The notes under the pieces were generated by a model. It made no database searches and was not told where the DNA came from. It saw only the letters and a program-made list of their open reading frames with translations. A stretch of DNA of 34,763 nucleotides from an archaeon BMS3Bbin15 (GTDB taxonomy: Archaea; Hydrothermarchaeota; Hydrothermarchaeia; Hydrothermarchaeales; BMS3B). Positions 14,914 to 23,930 of the stretch are shown piece by piece; the stretch's first letter is position 1, and every line of letters begins with the position of its first letter. Both the position numbers and the translations under genes were made by a program. The stretch covers positions 1 through 34,763 of the forward strand of contig BDTY01000022.1 in assembly GCA_002897955.1 (NCBI GenBank), given 5' to 3'.

Positions 14914-15591
14914 TTAGAGAAGATTTAACTCTCTTTTGAAGCGTTTTATATCACCGTATTTTTTACTCATGAGCGAATCAGATAAAAATAATATTACAAA
15001 ATAAAAAAAGAGTGCTCCCTTTGCCCATCCGTAAATGTCTAAAGAAATCCCGACTAAAAGACAGAATAAAGCAGCCAGAATGGTAGCAATTACCCCGGAT
15101 AGGTGCATTATTGCTCTTCTTTTCTGGGAGGCTTTCAGGTATGTTGTGTAGTCAACCTTCAAACTCGGCTCTATTCTGGCTGGACCGTCCGGGAAGTAAT
15201 ACAGGAAATTTATACCAGAAAGTTTTCCTACAACGTAATGTGTGAGCGGATGAAGCGAGAATGACAGTATCAGCGACGCGGCTATTATGCTGTAAGAACG
15301 TATGGCTTCGCTTGTGCAGGTGAGGCTTACTGCAATAGCCAGGATGCCCGATATCGTGAAACCCGCCATTATAAGATTCCCAGTGAGAAGATTTACCCTG
15401 AGTTTTATTGTATTTTCAAATGCTTTTCGTTCAATCCTGCCAGCTCTGTCTGAGAGAGTTTGTCTGAGTTTTTCGTCTCTTTTAATCTTCGACACAAATT
15501 TCCAGAAACCCAGCTCTCTTAAGGAATTTACATCTGTAAAGGCGGTTTCAATCTTATCAAGCTCGTTTTCTATTGATTCAACCATTTCCAT
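14914..15591 (-). CDS. Multi-pass membrane protein with HPLTH motif
   Basis: The protein has 225 aa. An N-terminal charged cytoplasmic segment (1-65) is followed by about five membrane segments: near 69-88, 97-115, 118-130 (partly buried), 163-180 and 185-205. The loop after the second segment holds SLHPLTHYVVGKLSGINFLY. The H-P-L-T-H pair of histidines next to a membrane segment recalls a metal site, somewhat like membrane metallopeptidases, but no HExxH is present, so that is only a resemblance. No function is assigned. It is monocistronic, with its own upstream region, and diverges from the gene at 15799. Confidence 0.6.
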   Translation of the reverse strand: MEMVESIENELDKIETAFTDVNSLRELGFWKFVSKIKRDEKLRQTLSDRAGRIERKAFENTIKLRVNLLTGNLIMAGFTISGILAIAVSLTCTSEAIRSYSIIAASLILSFSLHPLTHYVVGKLSGINFLYYFPDGPARIEPSLKVDYTTYLKASQKRRAIMHLSGVIATILAALFCLLVGISLDIYGWAKGALFFYFVILFLSDSLMSKKYGDIKRFKRELNLL

Positions 15592-15798
15592 CCCCTGTTA
15601 ACGGAATTAAGTTAGACTTATATTATATATAAACTCATTCGTCCTGTTTTCAATTATGGTAACAGAGCTTGAGGATGCAAAGTAAAATTCACAGTCTAAT
15701 AGCCTCAGGCAGGTTCAGCTAGAGGCATTTGAATGCCTGATATTAACAATGTTGCATATTATATCCTAATGGCTAATGTTAATTTTTTATAATAGAAT

Positions 15799-16878
15799 AT
15801 GGTGGATTTAACGGATTTGAAAATCCAGGTCCAGACCAACTGTCAGATTTCAGATGCAAGACATTGGGGGACATATTCAATCTGTGGTCTGATTTTAAGG
15901 TTCAGGAACTTTTACAGGTGGTCGGAGGATATAAAACCCTGGGAGGAGCCGGATATGGAGCAGATAATGTCCTGGATTGATGACAGCGAAAGGTTATGGA
16001 GGGCTGTGGAAACAGATGATTTTCATGACATTAATGTTGAAGGGGAGAGTTTTTCGCCATTTGACCTTAAGGGTATCAATAGGGTGCTTGAGGATACTGG
16101 CTATATGTATGGTGCAGGTTATGCGGGAGGGCTGAAACCTACATTTTTTCTGGCTGAGGTTGTGAATATTAAGAAAATATCAGGTGTTGATATTTATTAT
16201 CTTGGAAAAGAACTGGCAAGGGACCTTGATGCCTATCCTGCCATGTCTCAGGACGGTATAATATATGCCCGCAGGGAGTCAATGAAATATTTCCTTTATG
16301 ATAAGATTTTGGAGCTTGGCAACACAGGCAAAATTTCGATAAAGGATGCCCTTCAAGTATATGACTTCGACCCTTTTAAGCTTAAAGAGGAAAGTGATAT
16401 TGGGCATAGACTTGAGAAGATTTCCGGGGCAGAGCTTGAAACCTATATCTACCATGAAATTGGTGAGGTAAAGGAGCCCTTCTTCAAAGATAGCAGGTGG
16501 CAGGGCATTATTCAGATGTTTCCCAATACTAAGGTGGAAAAGCTTGCCAGGGCTATAGGCGATATCATGGCCGATACCAATAATTTCGGCATGCTAAATC
16601 ACATTATCCAGTATCAAAAGAGGGCATCTCTAGGTTTTTATGTGGCATTTATTGACGGCTTCAGAAAGCTGATGTTTCCTGAGATTATCGAATCATATCA
16701 GAAGTTTATGGAAACAGGCGACTGGGAGGTTATTGAAGAAGCCAGAATTAAAGGACATGAGAGGGCAGAGGAATATGCCGGGCGCATTCTGGATATCTAT
16801 GACTCTGCAATAAGTAAGGGCAGGGATTTTGCTGCCATGGAGATAACAAGGGAGCTTATAGCTTCACTTGGAGTTTGA
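15799..16878 (+). CDS. Conserved hypothetical protein, Sfum_1244-like
   Basis: The 359-aa protein starts MVDLTDLKIQVQTNCQISDA followed by RHWGTYSICGLILRFRNFYR. This opening resembles the uncharacterised family I remember as Sfum_1244, seen in sulfate reducers and archaea; the name comes from memory and was not checked. The sequence is soluble and helical, rich in acidic and aromatic residues, with no cofactor motif visible. The start is the ATG at 15799; no clear ribosome site is present. The intergenic DNA before it (15592-15798) holds only a small hairpin, AGGCAT-TTGA-ATGCCT (15723-15738). Function unknown. Confidence 0.6.
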   Translation: MVDLTDLKIQVQTNCQISDARHWGTYSICGLILRFRNFYRWSEDIKPWEEPDMEQIMSWIDDSERLWRAVETDDFHDINVEGESFSPFDLKGINRVLEDTGYMYGAGYAGGLKPTFFLAEVVNIKKISGVDIYYLGKELARDLDAYPAMSQDGIIYARRESMKYFLYDKILELGNTGKISIKDALQVYDFDPFKLKEESDIGHRLEKISGAELETYIYHEIGEVKEPFFKDSRWQGIIQMFPNTKVEKLARAIGDIMADTNNFGMLNHIIQYQKRASLGFYVAFIDGFRKLMFPEIIESYQKFMETGDWEVIEEARIKGHERAEEYAGRILDIYDSAISKGRDFAAMEITRELIASLGV

Positions 16879-16885
16879 GCCAGTC

Positions 16886-16901
16886 TATCACCCTTGTGAT
16901 A
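16886..16901 (+). terminator. Small hairpin after the Sfum_1244-like gene
   Basis: TATCAC-CCTT-GTGATA forms a 6-bp stem with a 4-nt loop starting 8 nt after the stop codon. There is no T-run directly after it, so its role as a terminator is uncertain. Confidence 0.25.
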
Positions 16902-16972
16902 TTCATTAATCCTGCCTTGCTTAACTATAATTATTTAAGTTGGGAACAATGTACACATACTTACGTTAATGA

Positions 16973-17728
16973 ATGAAACTGTTCAGTGATATTATGTTTG
17001 ACAGAATACTTGAGGATTGCAGATTGAGATATAAGCCCTTTCGTAAGGTTGTGGGAAAGGAAAGGGAACCTCTGAGTTTTGCCGAGGCAATAAAAAAGGC
17101 GGCTGGAAAGCCAGTAATTTCAGAGGTGAAATTCTCTTCTCCGGGAGGCAGAGTAAGAGAATTTGAGGCTCCTGAAAAAATTGCTTTTGAAATGGAAAAG
17201 GGAGGTGCCTGTGGCATATCCGTGCTCACAGAAGAGAAGTATTTTAATGGAAGTCTTGATTATCTGAGAGCTGTTAAAGAGGCTGTTTCTGTGCCTGTGC
17301 TCAGGAAGGACTTTATATTTGATTCAGGACAGGTGGACGAAGCATACTATTATGGTGCGGATTCCCTGCTTTTAATATCCAGCTTCTTCTCTTCAAAGGA
17401 GCTTGAATTGCTTATGGAAAGGAGTAGGAGTTTTGGTATTGAACCTTTAGTTGAAATTCACAGCTTTGATGATATTGAGAGAGCACACAATGCAGGTGCT
17501 GAGATATATGTGATAAACAACAGAGATAAAGATACACTCGAGATAAATCTTGAGAGGAGCAGGGAGTTTGGCAGGGTAATTAAAGGAGTTAAAATATCAG
17601 CCTCGGGTATATCCACAGTTGATGAGCTCAATTATGTTATCAAATACTGCGATGCTGTTCTCATTGGCACGAGTATAATGAAGAGTAGAGATGTGAAGAA
17701 TGCGGTGGAGGTTTTTGTTAATGCTTGA
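16973..17728 (+). CDS. trpC: Indole-3-glycerol phosphate synthase
   Basis: The 251-aa TIM-barrel enzyme closes the indole ring of tryptophan from CdRP. Its landmarks appear in order: PVISEVKFSSPGG (catalytic Lys in EVK), ISVLTEEKYFNGSLDYL, VPVLRKDFIFDSGQ (catalytic Lys in RKDF), LVEIHSFDDI, VINNRDKDTLEIN, and the phosphate site ISASGISTVDEL followed by AVLIGTSIMKS. The usual E-S-G-I is A-S-G-I here, a notable change next to the phosphate site. The length is normal. It starts a trpC-trpE-trpG unit and overlaps trpE by 8 nt; a TATA-like TAATTATTTAAG lies about 40 bp upstream. No other trp gene is in the window. Confidence 0.95.
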   Translation: MKLFSDIMFDRILEDCRLRYKPFRKVVGKEREPLSFAEAIKKAAGKPVISEVKFSSPGGRVREFEAPEKIAFEMEKGGACGISVLTEEKYFNGSLDYLRAVKEAVSVPVLRKDFIFDSGQVDEAYYYGADSLLLISSFFSSKELELLMERSRSFGIEPLVEIHSFDDIERAHNAGAEIYVINNRDKDTLEINLERSREFGRVIKGVKISASGISTVDELNYVIKYCDAVLIGTSIMKSRDVKNAVEVFVNA

Positions 17729-19169
17729 TATTGATGAAGTTTACAGAAAGGCTGGTGCTCTGGGTTATCCCTGTGCTGTGCCTATGATTAAGGTGCTGAA
17801 GGCTGAGAAAAAGCCAACAGAAGTTTATGCAGAGTTGAGAAAACATTCAGAGAATTCCTTTCTATTCGAATCTGCTGTTTTTGGTGAGAAGATAGCAAGA
17901 TACTCTATTCTCGGCTCTTCGCCTGAAAAGATAATATCCTTAAAGCATGGTAAAATGAGTATCAACGGTGAAGAGATTGAAGTTGAAGGTAACCCCTTAC
18001 TCCTGCTGAAGAAGGAGATAGCTTTTAAGATGGATAAGGCAGGGTTGCCGAAGTTCTCAGGCGGTCTTGTTGGTTTCTTCAGCTATGATTATGTGAGGTA
18101 CTTTGAGGATATTGGCTCTTCAACCATAGATGACCTCGAACACCCTGATATCTTCTTCTTTCTTATTAAGGATACAATAGTGTTTGACCATTTCAGGGAT
18201 GAGGTGCTATTAATCTCCAATCTGTTCATCAGAGAAAAAGGAGATATAGAGAAGGAGTACTCTCGAGCAGTGAAGAAGTTAAAGTTTCTTGAAAGAGTTG
18301 TTAATTCTTCCAATGAGCTAAATTTGAGAAAAAAGGTATCGGAAGTAGACTTTGAAAGTAATTTCAGTAGAGATGACTTTCTCAGGGCTGTGGAGAAGGC
18401 AAAGAGGTACATATATGAGGGAGACATATTTCAGGTGGTGCTGAGCCAGAGATTCTCCTGCAATTTCAGGGGGGATGCCTTAAAACTTTATCTTGTGCTC
18501 AAGGAAATCAACCCCTCGCCATATATGTACTGTGTTGAAGCTGGAGATATGAAGATTATAGGCTCTTCGCCTGAAATTCTTGTAAAAACAGAGGGAAATA
18601 AGGTTATTGTAAGGCCAATAGCAGGTACGAGACCGAGGGGTAAGAATGTTGTTGAGGATGAGGTGCTTGCCAGAGAGATGATGAATGATGAGAAGGAGAG
18701 AGCGGAGCATGTTATGCTTGTGGACCTTGGCAGGAATGACATTGGAAAGATTGCAAAATTTGGAACGGTAGAGGTTACTGACTTCATGACTATAGAAAAG
18801 TACTCCCATGTGCAGCATATTGTGAGTAATGTGGTTGGAGAATTTCAGGGAGGCATGGATGTTTTTGATGCCATGGAAGCTACTTTTCCAGCAGGTACAG
18901 TGAGTGGGGCACCAAAAGTCAGAGCCATGCAGATAATTGAGGAGCTTGAACCCACGGAAAGAGGAGTGTATGCGGGTGCTATAGGCTACTTTTCTCTTGG
19001 AGGTGATATGGACTTCGCCATAACAATAAGAACAATAGTGCTCCAGGAAGGTATGGCTTATATTCAGGCTGGAGCAGGTATAGTCGCAGATTCTGTGCCT
19101 GAGAGGGAGTATCAGGAGACTGTTAATAAGGGCAAGGCAATGTTAAAGGCTATGGGGGTGTTGGAATGA
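17721..19169 (+). CDS. trpE: Anthranilate synthase component I
   Basis: The 482-aa protein combines chorismate and ammonia (from TrpG) to give anthranilate, the first step of tryptophan synthesis. The ATG at 17721 is chosen over the in-frame one at 17700 because it lies at the end of trpC and begins [12 protein letters not shown]. Domain I is at about 10-160 and the chorismate-binding domain at about 215-475. Chorismate-site motifs are [72 protein letters not shown], and [20 protein letters not shown], ending with [13 protein letters not shown]. The feedback-inhibition region near the N-terminus has the usual E-S-A (FESAV), as in Trp-sensitive enzymes. It overlaps trpG by 4 nt. Confidence 0.95.
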   Translation: MLDIDEVYRKAGALGYPCAVPMIKVLKAEKKPTEVYAELRKHSENSFLFESAVFGEKIARYSILGSSPEKIISLKHGKMSINGEEIEVEGNPLLLLKKEIAFKMDKAGLPKFSGGLVGFFSYDYVRYFEDIGSSTIDDLEHPDIFFFLIKDTIVFDHFRDEVLLISNLFIREKGDIEKEYSRAVKKLKFLERVVNSSNELNLRKKVSEVDFESNFSRDDFLRAVEKAKRYIYEGDIFQVVLSQRFSCNFRGDALKLYLVLKEINPSPYMYCVEAGDMKIIGSSPEILVKTEGNKVIVRPIAGTRPRGKNVVEDEVLAREMMNDEKERAEHVMLVDLGRNDIGKIAKFGTVEVTDFMTIEKYSHVQHIVSNVVGEFQGGMDVFDAMEATFPAGTVSGAPKVRAMQIIEELEPTERGVYAGAIGYFSLGGDMDFAITIRTIVLQEGMAYIQAGAGIVADSVPEREYQETVNKGKAMLKAMGVLE

Positions 19170-19735
19170 AGGTTTTGATTATTGATAATATAGACAGCTT
19201 TGTGTATAATCTCTATCAGTATGTGGGAGAGCTTGGAGTAGATGTTGAGGTGAGGCGAAACAATATCTCACTTGCCGAGGTTGAAAGAATATCGCCGGAT
19301 AGTATAATAATATCACCTGGGCCGGGAATCCCTGAAAGAGCAGGTGTTAGTGTTGATTTAATAAGGGAACTATCTCCCAGCCTTCCAATTCTTGGTGTGT
19401 GTCTGGGGCATCAGGCTATAGGCTATGCGTTTGGAGCTAAAATAGGTCATGCCAGGCGGCTTATGCATGGAAAGGTGAGCAGGATTTCTCATTCCGGTGA
19501 GGGTATATTAAAAGGTGTTGATGACCAGTTCATAGCCACAAGATACCATAGTCTGGTGGTGAAGAGGGAGGGTTTACCTGAGGAACTCAAGATTACTGCT
19601 TTTTCAGAGGATGATGATGAGATAATGGCTATGATGCACAGGGATTATAAAACCTATGGGGTGCAGTTTCACCCTGAGAGTATATTAACGGCAGAAGGTA
19701 AGAAGATTACAAAAAATTTTATTGAGATGATGTGA
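19166..19735 (+). CDS. trpG: Anthranilate synthase component II (glutamine amidotransferase)
   Basis: This 189-aa class I amidotransferase supplies ammonia to TrpE. The oxyanion region IISPGPGIPE, the nucleophile Cys in LGVCLGHQAIGYAFG, and the catalytic His-Glu pair in VQFHPESIL are intact, as is RYHSLVV. The opening [20 protein letters not shown] is standard. The ATGA overlap with trpE (19166-19169) couples the two subunits' translation, as is usual. PabA is the main alternative, but the neighbours favour tryptophan synthesis. Confidence 0.95.
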   Translation: MKVLIIDNIDSFVYNLYQYVGELGVDVEVRRNNISLAEVERISPDSIIISPGPGIPERAGVSVDLIRELSPSLPILGVCLGHQAIGYAFGAKIGHARRLMHGKVSRISHSGEGILKGVDDQFIATRYHSLVVKREGLPEELKITAFSEDDDEIMAMMHRDYKTYGVQFHPESILTAEGKKITKNFIEMM

Positions 19736-19793
19736 TAGTGAAAGTGTATCATAAAACTGCTGAGAGTTAATTTCACATACTTCTATCCAAATC

Positions 19794-19802
19794 TTTTATA
19801 TA
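19794..19802 (+). promoter_or_regulatory. TATA box for the carS-pyrE-purD-argF run
   Basis: TTTTATATA lies about 35 bp before the ATG at 19833, predicting a transcription start about 8 nt upstream of it. It comes after the trpG stop and a 97-bp gap, so it marks a new transcription unit with a very short leader. Confidence 0.55.
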
Positions 19803-19832
19803 CCTTTTAAGATTAAAATTTTCCTGATACTA

Positions 19833-20321
19833 ATGTTTGTGTTGAAATTTATTTCAGAAGTTGCTGGCGCATTATATTTTTTTATTCCCGCCTATATAGC
19901 AAATACTTTACCAGGGATATTTGGTGGAGGCCCACCTTTAGATGGTGGCGGGCACTTTATTGATGGAAAACGCTTGCTGGGCGATGGAGTAACCATTCGA
20001 GGGTTTATTGTTGGAGTTGCTGGAGGTACAGCTGTCGGTGCACTTATGGGGCACCCTGTTGAGGCTTTTCTTCTCAGCTCGGGTGCTTTACTGGGAGATA
20101 GTGCAGGAAGCTTTCTTAAGCGCAGACTGGGAATAAAAAGAGGTGACCCTGCCCCTGTACTGGACCAGTTAAATTTTGTTGCAGGTGCATTGATACTTAT
20201 AGGCTTTGTAGCTTCCGTACCCGGAGATTATATTATTATACTCCTTGTGATTACACCCTTCGGACATCTGGCAGTCAATATGATAGGATACAGCATGAAA
20301 TTGAAAAAGGTACCGTGGTGA
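19833..20321 (+). CDS. carS: CDP-archaeol synthase
   Basis: The 162-aa integral membrane enzyme activates the archaeal lipid 2,3-di-O-geranylgeranylglyceryl phosphate with CTP, a committed step of archaeal phospholipid synthesis. Family motifs are GGPPLDGGGHFIDGKRLLGD, TIRGFIVG, and LLGDSAGSFLKRRLGIKRGD followed by PAPVLDQLNF, which hold the metal- and CTP-binding Asp residues. About five membrane segments are spread over the protein. The length is normal. It is direct evidence of an archaeal host. pyrE follows after 6 nt. Confidence 0.93.
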   Translation: MFVLKFISEVAGALYFFIPAYIANTLPGIFGGGPPLDGGGHFIDGKRLLGDGVTIRGFIVGVAGGTAVGALMGHPVEAFLLSSGALLGDSAGSFLKRRLGIKRGDPAPVLDQLNFVAGALILIGFVASVPGDYIIILLVITPFGHLAVNMIGYSMKLKKVPW

Positions 20322-20327
20322 GAATTT

Positions 20328-20849
20328 ATGAGTGGTGAAAAACTCAGGAAACAGATTAAGAAAAGAGCCTTCGAACAAGGTGAGTTTATACTTGCTTCCG
20401 GCAGAAAGAGTAACTACTATATCAATATAAAGAACGCATACACAGAACCCGAGGTGCTTCGCAATATAGCAAAATATATTGCAGAAAAGCTTTCAGAGAT
20501 TGAATATGACCTTATTGCCGGTGTGGCTGTTGGTGCAGTGCCCATAGTTACTGCAGTTGCCCTTGAGGTGAATAAACCGTTTCTGATAGTGAGGAAGGAG
20601 AGGAAGAATTATGGCACTGGAATGAATATCGAGGGTAAATTTTCAAAAGGCGAGAGGGTTGTTGTTCTCGAGGATGTTACCACCACAGGAGGTTCTGTAA
20701 TCAAAGCTATTAAAGAGCTCAGGGAGAAGGGTCTTGAGTGCTCAACTGCTATTGCGGTTGTGGATAGAGAGGAGGGGGCAGGGGAAAACTTGAAAAAGGA
20801 GGAAGTAGAACTTATATCTCTTATGGAAGTTAGTGAACTGATGAGGTAA
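20328..20849 (+). CDS. pyrE: Orotate phosphoribosyltransferase
   Basis: The 173-aa type I PRTase makes OMP from orotate and PRPP in pyrimidine synthesis. It shows the substrate segment FILASGRKSNYYINIKNAY, the flexible catalytic loop RKERKNYGTG, and the PRPP-binding motif VVVLEDVTTTGGSVIKAI, with LIAGVAVGAVPIV before the loop. The length is normal for archaeal PyrE. It starts 6 nt after carS and ends 6 nt before the next gene, so it is part of one long transcription unit. Confidence 0.93.
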   Translation: MSGEKLRKQIKKRAFEQGEFILASGRKSNYYINIKNAYTEPEVLRNIAKYIAEKLSEIEYDLIAGVAVGAVPIVTAVALEVNKPFLIVRKERKNYGTGMNIEGKFSKGERVVVLEDVTTTGGSVIKAIKELREKGLECSTAIAVVDREEGAGENLKKEEVELISLMEVSELMR

Positions 20850-20855
20850 GTTTAA

Positions 20856-21701
20856 ATGGCAGGTATGTCTTCATTTCTTCTCAAAGGTCTTGGTGTACTT
20901 CTTGTATTCATAGGCCTGCTTGGCGTATTTGGAAGTATAGCAGGTCTTAAGATGGTTCATGACCATAAATTTGGAAGCATCGGAATAAAGGAAGAGGTTC
21001 AACAGGTCTCAGGGCAGTTAACTGATAAGGAGATTAAACTGAAGGCGAGTTTTGACTCAACAAGGGAGAGTCTGGTTGCCGCCAGTGCATCTGTATCTTC
21101 TGCTGGAGCTGCGGTTGATAAAGCCTCAGGCACTCTGGCTTTGGCGTCTGAGTCAACTAAAGCTGCCTCTTCAGATCTTAATGAAGCTTCCGATAATCAG
21201 AGGTCTGCTGCTTTATTATTACATGAAGCCTCCCAGCAGCTTAACAGCTGGGCTGATAGCTACTCCTACAATGGTACACCACTCCCTCAAAAGTATGATT
21301 TCAAGTCTGCAGTCAGTAAAATTGAAGCTGCTTCTGAAAAATTAAGCAGTTCAGGTGACAGTCTTGCTTCTACGTCTACCCAGCTGGACTATACTGCTTC
21401 GAATCTTTATGCAAGCTCGTCAAATCTTGGTGCAACGTCCAAGAGTCTGGCGGATATGAGCAAGAATCTTAAGAGTTCGGGGGATAGTTTTTTGAATATT
21501 GAGAAACCTTTGACTGTCCTTATAAGCAATATGGTAACTATTCTTAATAATGCAAAGAACAGTATTGAGACTGTTGCCAGAGCATCAGCAAGTATTAAGC
21601 TGGGGCTATATGTTCTGCTGAGTTATATGTTTCTATTTCATTTAATAATGCTTTTACTTGGTTTTGCTTTGATTATAATCGATATAAATCTTTTTTATTA
21701 G
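20856..21701 (+). CDS. Membrane-anchored Ser/Ala-rich coiled-coil protein
   Basis: The 281-aa protein has one N-terminal membrane segment at about 5-28 (LLKGLGVLLVFIGLLGVFGS), a 200-residue middle and a long C-terminal hydrophobic region (about 245-281) that can form a hairpin. The middle is unusually rich in Ser, Ala and Leu with heptad spacing (ASASVSSAGAAVDKASGTLA, LASTSTQLDYTASNLYASSS). It is likely an extended extracytoplasmic coiled coil anchored at both ends. Somewhat similar repeats occur in chemoreceptor and phage-infection-type membrane proteins, but no signalling domain is seen. It stands between pyrE and purD with gaps of 6 and 14 nt, and its stop is TAG. Its function is unknown. 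Confidence 0.7.
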   Translation: MAGMSSFLLKGLGVLLVFIGLLGVFGSIAGLKMVHDHKFGSIGIKEEVQQVSGQLTDKEIKLKASFDSTRESLVAASASVSSAGAAVDKASGTLALASESTKAASSDLNEASDNQRSAALLLHEASQQLNSWADSYSYNGTPLPQKYDFKSAVSKIEAASEKLSSSGDSLASTSTQLDYTASNLYASSSNLGATSKSLADMSKNLKSSGDSFLNIEKPLTVLISNMVTILNNAKNSIETVARASASIKLGLYVLLSYMFLFHLIMLLLGFALIIIDINLFY

Positions 21702-21715
21702 GAGAGAATAGTGAT

Positions 21716-23035
21716 ATGGAATTTCTGCTTATTGGTGGAGGTGCCAGAGAACATGCAATGGCACTTGCACTGAAGAAAAATAAAGATGTCGAGCTTTACT
21801 CTGTCATGGGTAATAGAAATCCTGGAATACTCAGACTATCGGAGAAGGTTTTACATGTAAAAGAGACAGAACTGGAAAGGATAAGGGAGTTTGCAGTTAG
21901 TAATAAAATTGATATTGCTGTTGTGGGGCCTGAGGCACCTCTTGGTGCGGGTATAAGCAATCTGCTTGATGAGGTTGGTATACCATCGGTGGGGCCAAAA
22001 AAGGAGCTGGCGCTTATTGAGACAGACAAGGAGTTCTGCAGAAATGTTATGGCAGAATACTCCATTCCAGCAAACCTCACTTATGCGTGCTTCAGTGATT
22101 TTGAAAAGGCATGTGCATATGTTGATTCCTATAATGGAGAGCTTGTGGTTAAACCGGTGGGGCTGACAGGTGGTAAGGGAGTTAAGGTTCAGGGAGAGCA
22201 TCTGAAGAATAGGGAAGATGTTAAAGTTTATATAAAAGAAATTCTTGAGAGGGGTATAGGTGGGGGTAGAGTTGTCCTGGAAGAGAAGGCTCCGGGAGAG
22301 GAGTTCACTGTCCAGGCCTTCGTGGATGGTAGCAATATTATTCCCATGCCCGCGGTGCAGGACCACAAGCGTGCCTATGAGGGTGACACAGGGTATAACA
22401 CAGGTGGAATGGGCTCTTACTCCATGGCTGATGGGCTTCTTCCGTTTCTAACAAAGGAAGACTACAATTTTGCAGTTGATGTTATTAAAAAAACAGTTAT
22501 GGCTCTCAAAAAGAAAACAGGTGAAAGTTACAGGGGAATCCTCTATGGTCAGTTTATGAAAGGCAGTGAAATTAAGCTCATAGAATTTAACTGTCGTTTT
22601 GGCGACCCTGAGACTATGAATGTTCTGACCCTTCTTGAAAGTGACTTTTCAGAGCTCTGCAGGCATATTGTAGAAGGTGGTCTTAAAGGTGCGGTTTTCT
22701 CAGAGCTTGCCACTGTGTGCAAGTATGTCGTACCTGAAGGTTATGGACTTAATTCTTATCCACCGTGTGAGATTGAGGTGGATGAGGAGGCAATAGCAGA
22801 TGAAGGTGCAAATCTATATTATGCTGTTGTCAATGAGAAAAAGGGAAAGCTTTTTACCACAACGTCGAGAGCTGCGGCAGTTGTCGGCGTTGCTGATAGT
22901 CTTGAGGAGGCAGAGGAAATAGCAGAGAAAGCTATTTCCCATATAAAGGGAGAGCATATATATCACAGACATGATATAGGTACCAGGGAACTTATAGAGA
23001 AAAAGTTAAGAAAGATGGAGACGTTCGGAAGATGA
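21716..23035 (+). CDS. purD: Phosphoribosylamine-glycine ligase (GAR synthetase)
   Basis: The 439-aa ATP-grasp enzyme carries out the second step of purine synthesis. It begins MEFLLIGGGAREHAMALAL, the PRA-binding N-domain signature. It continues with VVGPEAPLGAGI, the ATP-grasp lid LVVKPVGLTGGKGVKV, the family signature FNCRFGDPETMNVL, and the C-terminal adenine-side domain from about 330. GGAGAG precedes the ATG. The length is normal. The stop codon overlaps the argF start as ATGA. Purine, pyrimidine and arginine synthesis genes sharing one unit suggests co-ordinated growth control. Confidence 0.95.
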   Translation: MEFLLIGGGAREHAMALALKKNKDVELYSVMGNRNPGILRLSEKVLHVKETELERIREFAVSNKIDIAVVGPEAPLGAGISNLLDEVGIPSVGPKKELALIETDKEFCRNVMAEYSIPANLTYACFSDFEKACAYVDSYNGELVVKPVGLTGGKGVKVQGEHLKNREDVKVYIKEILERGIGGGRVVLEEKAPGEEFTVQAFVDGSNIIPMPAVQDHKRAYEGDTGYNTGGMGSYSMADGLLPFLTKEDYNFAVDVIKKTVMALKKKTGESYRGILYGQFMKGSEIKLIEFNCRFGDPETMNVLTLLESDFSELCRHIVEGGLKGAVFSELATVCKYVVPEGYGLNSYPPCEIEVDEEAIADEGANLYYAVVNEKKGKLFTTTSRAAAVVGVADSLEEAEEIAEKAISHIKGEHIYHRHDIGTRELIEKKLRKMETFGR

Positions 23036-23928
23036 ATGTAATCTCAATTATTGATTTAAAGGAGGAGTTTGAAGAGCTTGTAGATTCTGCCCTCGAGCTC
23101 AAGGTATCAGGGGGTTATGAAGAAAGTTTAAAAGGAAAAACTCTGGGATTGATTTTCGAGAAGGCTTCTACCAGGACAAGAGTTAGCTTTGAGGTTGCGA
23201 TGAATCATCTTGGTGGGATAGCGCTGTATCTGAGCCCCAAGGAGATGCAGCTTGGAAGAGGTGAAACTCTTGCCGATACTGCCAGAGTCTTAAGCAGATA
23301 TCTGGATGGCGTGGTTATAAGGGCAAAAAGGCACAGTGATGTTGTTGATTTTGCAAAATATTCCTCTATTCCTGTTATAAACGGACTTACCGACAAAGAA
23401 CATCCTTCCCAGATTCTGGCTGATATAATGACAGTTAAGGAATTTAAAGGAAGTTTTAATGCTACCCTTGCATATATTGGCGATGGAAACAATGTGTGCA
23501 ATTCTCTGCTTCTCGGCTCTGCCATTGTAGGATTGAATATAAGGGTTGCGACTCCTGAAGGTTATGAGCCTGACAGTGATATTTTAAGCGAGGCAGAAGA
23601 GATTGCAGATACCACTGGCTCAAAAATACTGCTAACAAGAAATCCTGAAGAAGCTGTGAGTCATGCTGATTTTGTTTACACTGATGTATGGGTGAGTATG
23701 GGTCAGGAGGAGGAGATGGAAAAAAGGTTGAGAGATTTCAAACCCTATCAGATAAACAGAGAACTGCTCAGTCTTGCTCCCCATGCAAGGGTGATGCACT
23801 GTCTGCCTGCACATAGAGGCCAAGAGATTACTGACGAGGTTATTGATAGCAGTATGTCAATAGTCTTTGACCAGGCTGAAAACAGGCTTCATGCACAGAA
23901 GGCTCTTCTTAAAAGGCTCCTTGGATAA
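23032..23928 (+). CDS. argF: Ornithine carbamoyltransferase
   Basis: The 298-aa enzyme makes citrulline from ornithine and carbamoyl phosphate. The carbamoyl-phosphate site is FEKASTRTRVSFEVAM, with MQLGRGET and the H-P-x-Q loop KEHPSQILAD. The ornithine side shows DVWVSMGQEEE (the S-M-G loop) and MHCLPAHRGQEITDEV. These H-C-L-P and S-M-G elements separate OTCases from aspartate transcarbamoylases. It overlaps purD by 4 nt and the following gene begins 2 nt after its stop. The length is a little shorter than the bacterial 310-330 aa, which is usual for archaea. Confidence 0.94.
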   Translation: MNVISIIDLKEEFEELVDSALELKVSGGYEESLKGKTLGLIFEKASTRTRVSFEVAMNHLGGIALYLSPKEMQLGRGETLADTARVLSRYLDGVVIRAKRHSDVVDFAKYSSIPVINGLTDKEHPSQILADIMTVKEFKGSFNATLAYIGDGNNVCNSLLLGSAIVGLNIRVATPEGYEPDSDILSEAEEIADTTGSKILLTRNPEEAVSHADFVYTDVWVSMGQEEEMEKRLRDFKPYQINRELLSLAPHARVMHCLPAHRGQEITDEVIDSSMSIVFDQAENRLHAQKALLKRLLG

Positions 23929-23930
23929 TC

